Positions 5,477 through 6,850 of a DNA stretch of 6,850 nt are shown here, in pieces. The stretch is from Oceanicaulis sp. (lineage in GTDB: Bacteria > Pseudomonadota > Alphaproteobacteria > Caulobacterales > Maricaulaceae), in the NCBI GenBank assembly GCA_007571185.1, contig RKRX01000143.1:1-6850 (forward strand), written 5' to 3'. Positions within the stretch are counted from its first letter, which is position 1. Each line of letters begins with the position of its first letter. The notes below the pieces were generated by a model. It did not search any database. It was not told the DNA's origin and was given only the letters and a program-made list of their open reading frames with translations. Made by a program: the position numbers and the translations under genes.

Positions 5477-6850
5477 CTATTTGGACTGTGCGGTTAAGGT
5501 GGGGTTACCCCGTGCACTGCTGTGAGCACCTGTGAAGCCTGCTGTGAGTAAACCGGCAGTATGTCCGCTAACAGCCCGCCGAAGTTCATCAGAAAGTTGC
5601 TTTAGAGCGTCTGCTTCACCTTCTAGGAAGGTGAAGGCATAGGGGTTCAAAAACTGACGTCCCCAAAAGAAATTGCGTTCCGCAATCGAAAGACTTGCTT
5701 CGTCACACACATTCGCCCAGTTTTCCGAGATGCGCCGCAGCTGCGCTTCGATGATATCCATCGCTTCGTCTTGAGATAGCAGGAAGTTGTGCGATGCCTC
5801 AAGGCAGGTTGAGATTCGGCTCGTGCGGTTGCCACCCGTGATCAGCATGGCTTGGGTTGCTTCTTGCCCTGCCCGTCCTTGAGGGCAGATGTCGTAGGCA
5901 GGCGTAAGCGTCAGCATAGCGCCATTCCAAAATGCTGCGTGGTTGCGCGCATGGTCGTCGGTGTTTCCAGAGAGAATATTGAAAACAATACGAGCGAAGA
6001 GTTCTTTGAGAGTCTTCTTCGGGTCAGTGAAACGATAACGGATGATGTCGGCAAGATCGGCATAGCTGGCATAGCGCGCCATCATTTCATCCAGCCCGAG
6101 CATTGTCAGCGCCGAGACCATCATTTTGCGTCGCCAGCCTTGTTGGACCTTCACGCGATCGAAACGCTCCACCAACAGCACATCCTTACCTGATGCCTTC
6201 ACCAGCGAAACAGGGGCCACGTTGAGGCCACAAAGTGCGGCAAGCCGCATTGCAACAAACTCCGCCTTCACAACGCTGTGGATGTCCGAAGATGACGAGA
6301 ATTTAGCCACATACTTGATGGCGCCATCTTCTATCAGCGCTTTGGGGCGAGCCCCGCCAATCTCGCTGCCGTGATACAATGCCTGATCAAGCTCAGGTGA
6401 GAGCGGAAGACCTTTCTCTACCCGCTTGGCCGCCTCCATCAGGTCTTCGAGGGCGGCATTTACCGGGGAACGCGGCATATATTCGTTCGGCGAGAGCTGG
6501 AAATCCAGCGCGCCAATGCGATCTGACCCTGACTCCAGGAGGAAGGTCAACTCAGAGAGTTCGAGATTATCGAGTTCGTTGCCTTTAACGCCAAACTTGC
6601 GATTGAGAATGACACGCCGACCCCATGCGTCCGGCGCAGCATCGCGCAAGCTGCTTGGCATAGTCAGACCATCAGGGAGCGGAATCTCGCCTGGCTGGAG
6701 TGGCAGCTCTGGTAGGTAAAGCGGAATGGCGTCAGCGCGCTCAAGATAACTTTTACCATAGTTAAAATGGACAAAGCCGTTCTCGGCGCTCAATCGACCC
6801 GCGACAATTGGCCCAGTCGCATCGGCAAGCCAGACCCAGCAACAGGCCTC
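5477..6850 (-). CDS. hipA: HipA-family serine/threonine kinase (toxin component), 5' end outside window
   Basis: The minus-strand frame runs from the right edge to TAG at 5477-5479, 457 visible codons, with no Met at its beginning. The TTG at 6793 is internal: the 19 codons before it (VWLADATGPIVAGR...) carry the expected HipA N-terminal strand, so the true start is beyond 6850. Counting from the TTG codon, 'SEIGGARPKA' (143-152) is the glycine-rich loop that holds the autophosphorylated Ser in E. coli HipA (Ser143 here, by analogy). Lys164 in 'VAKF' fits the ATP-binding Lys. 'GNTDDHARNH' (276-285) is the catalytic loop with Asp279 and Asn284, and 'AYDICP' (299-304) gives the metal-binding Asp301. 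All key residues are present, so it should be active. HipA kinases phosphorylate translation factors such as glutamyl-tRNA synthetase and are held in check by HipB, which is usually encoded just upstream; here that would be off the right edge. The C-terminal 30 residues are a Gly/Ser/Thr-rich tail. Confidence 0.93.
   Translation of the reverse strand, partial: EACCWVWLADATGPIVAGRLSAENGFVHFNYGKSYLERADAIPLYLPELPLQPGEIPLPDGLTMPSSLRDAAPDAWGRRVILNRKFGVKGNELDNLELSELTFLLESGSDRIGALDFQLSPNEYMPRSPVNAALEDLMEAAKRVEKGLPLSPELDQALYHGSEIGGARPKALIEDGAIKYVAKFSSSSDIHSVVKAEFVAMRLAALCGLNVAPVSLVKASGKDVLLVERFDRVKVQQGWRRKMMVSALTMLGLDEMMARYASYADLADIIRYRFTDPKKTLKELFARIVFNILSGNTDDHARNHAAFWNGAMLTLTPAYDICPQGRAGQEATQAMLITGGNRTSRISTCLEASHNFLLSQDEAMDIIEAQLRRISENWANVCDEASLSIAERNFFWGRQFLNPYAFTFLEGEADALKQLSDELRRAVSGHTAGLLTAGFTGAHSSARGNPTLTAQSK

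Noticed and set aside
6791..6793. TTG at 6793 as the HipA start
   Set aside because: The upstream 19 codons are in frame and look like HipA N-terminal sequence, so the gene starts outside the window.

Overview
The window looks like accessory DNA from an alphaproteobacterium. The evidence is a TonB-dependent receptor with an 'IIVTGRR' segment before the plug, a decayed DUF2786-like reading frame of a type I associate with alphaproteobacteria, and moderately high G+C broken by local AT-rich patches. I cannot place it to genus; a Caulobacterales/Maricaulales/Hyphomonadales or sphingomonad background is a guess.

Left part (1-1770, + strand). The window opens inside the C-terminal end of a membrane protein that resembles an ABC-2 type permease (to 217). 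Next comes a broken first copy of a gene for a periplasmic TPR-type protein. Its 5' end (231-473) is separated from its 3' end (about 1567-1714) by roughly 1.1 kb holding an intact, unrelated gene (490-1497). That gene encodes a predicted lipoprotein that weakly resembles an aspartic-protease fold without the catalytic DTG. Directly after the TPR 3' remnant lie the first codons of a second TonB-receptor copy (1729-1770), ending in a stop. These pieces read as the scar of a tandem duplication of a TPR-receptor gene pair in which the first pair was destroyed.

Central part (1771-4908, + strand). The intact pair follows: a 270-residue secreted TPR-like protein (1919-2731) and, 14 bases later, a 720-residue TonB-dependent outer-membrane receptor (2746-4908). 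The receptor has a signal peptide, a carboxypeptidase-regulatory-like N-terminal domain, a plug and a barrel ending in Phe. The tight spacing and co-duplication suggest one operon working on one envelope task (import, or possibly export, of an unknown substrate). An AT-rich patch (about 28% G+C) sits inside the barrel-coding sequence near 4441-4590.

Right part (4909-6850). A conserved-hypothetical gene (4978-5413, + strand) is degraded by at least two frame changes and an in-frame stop. It converges on a HipA-family kinase gene on the minus strand (5477 to the right edge). The HipA gene is intact as far as visible, but its true start and any HipB antitoxin lie beyond the window. No tRNA, rRNA, CRISPR array or recognisable transposase was seen.
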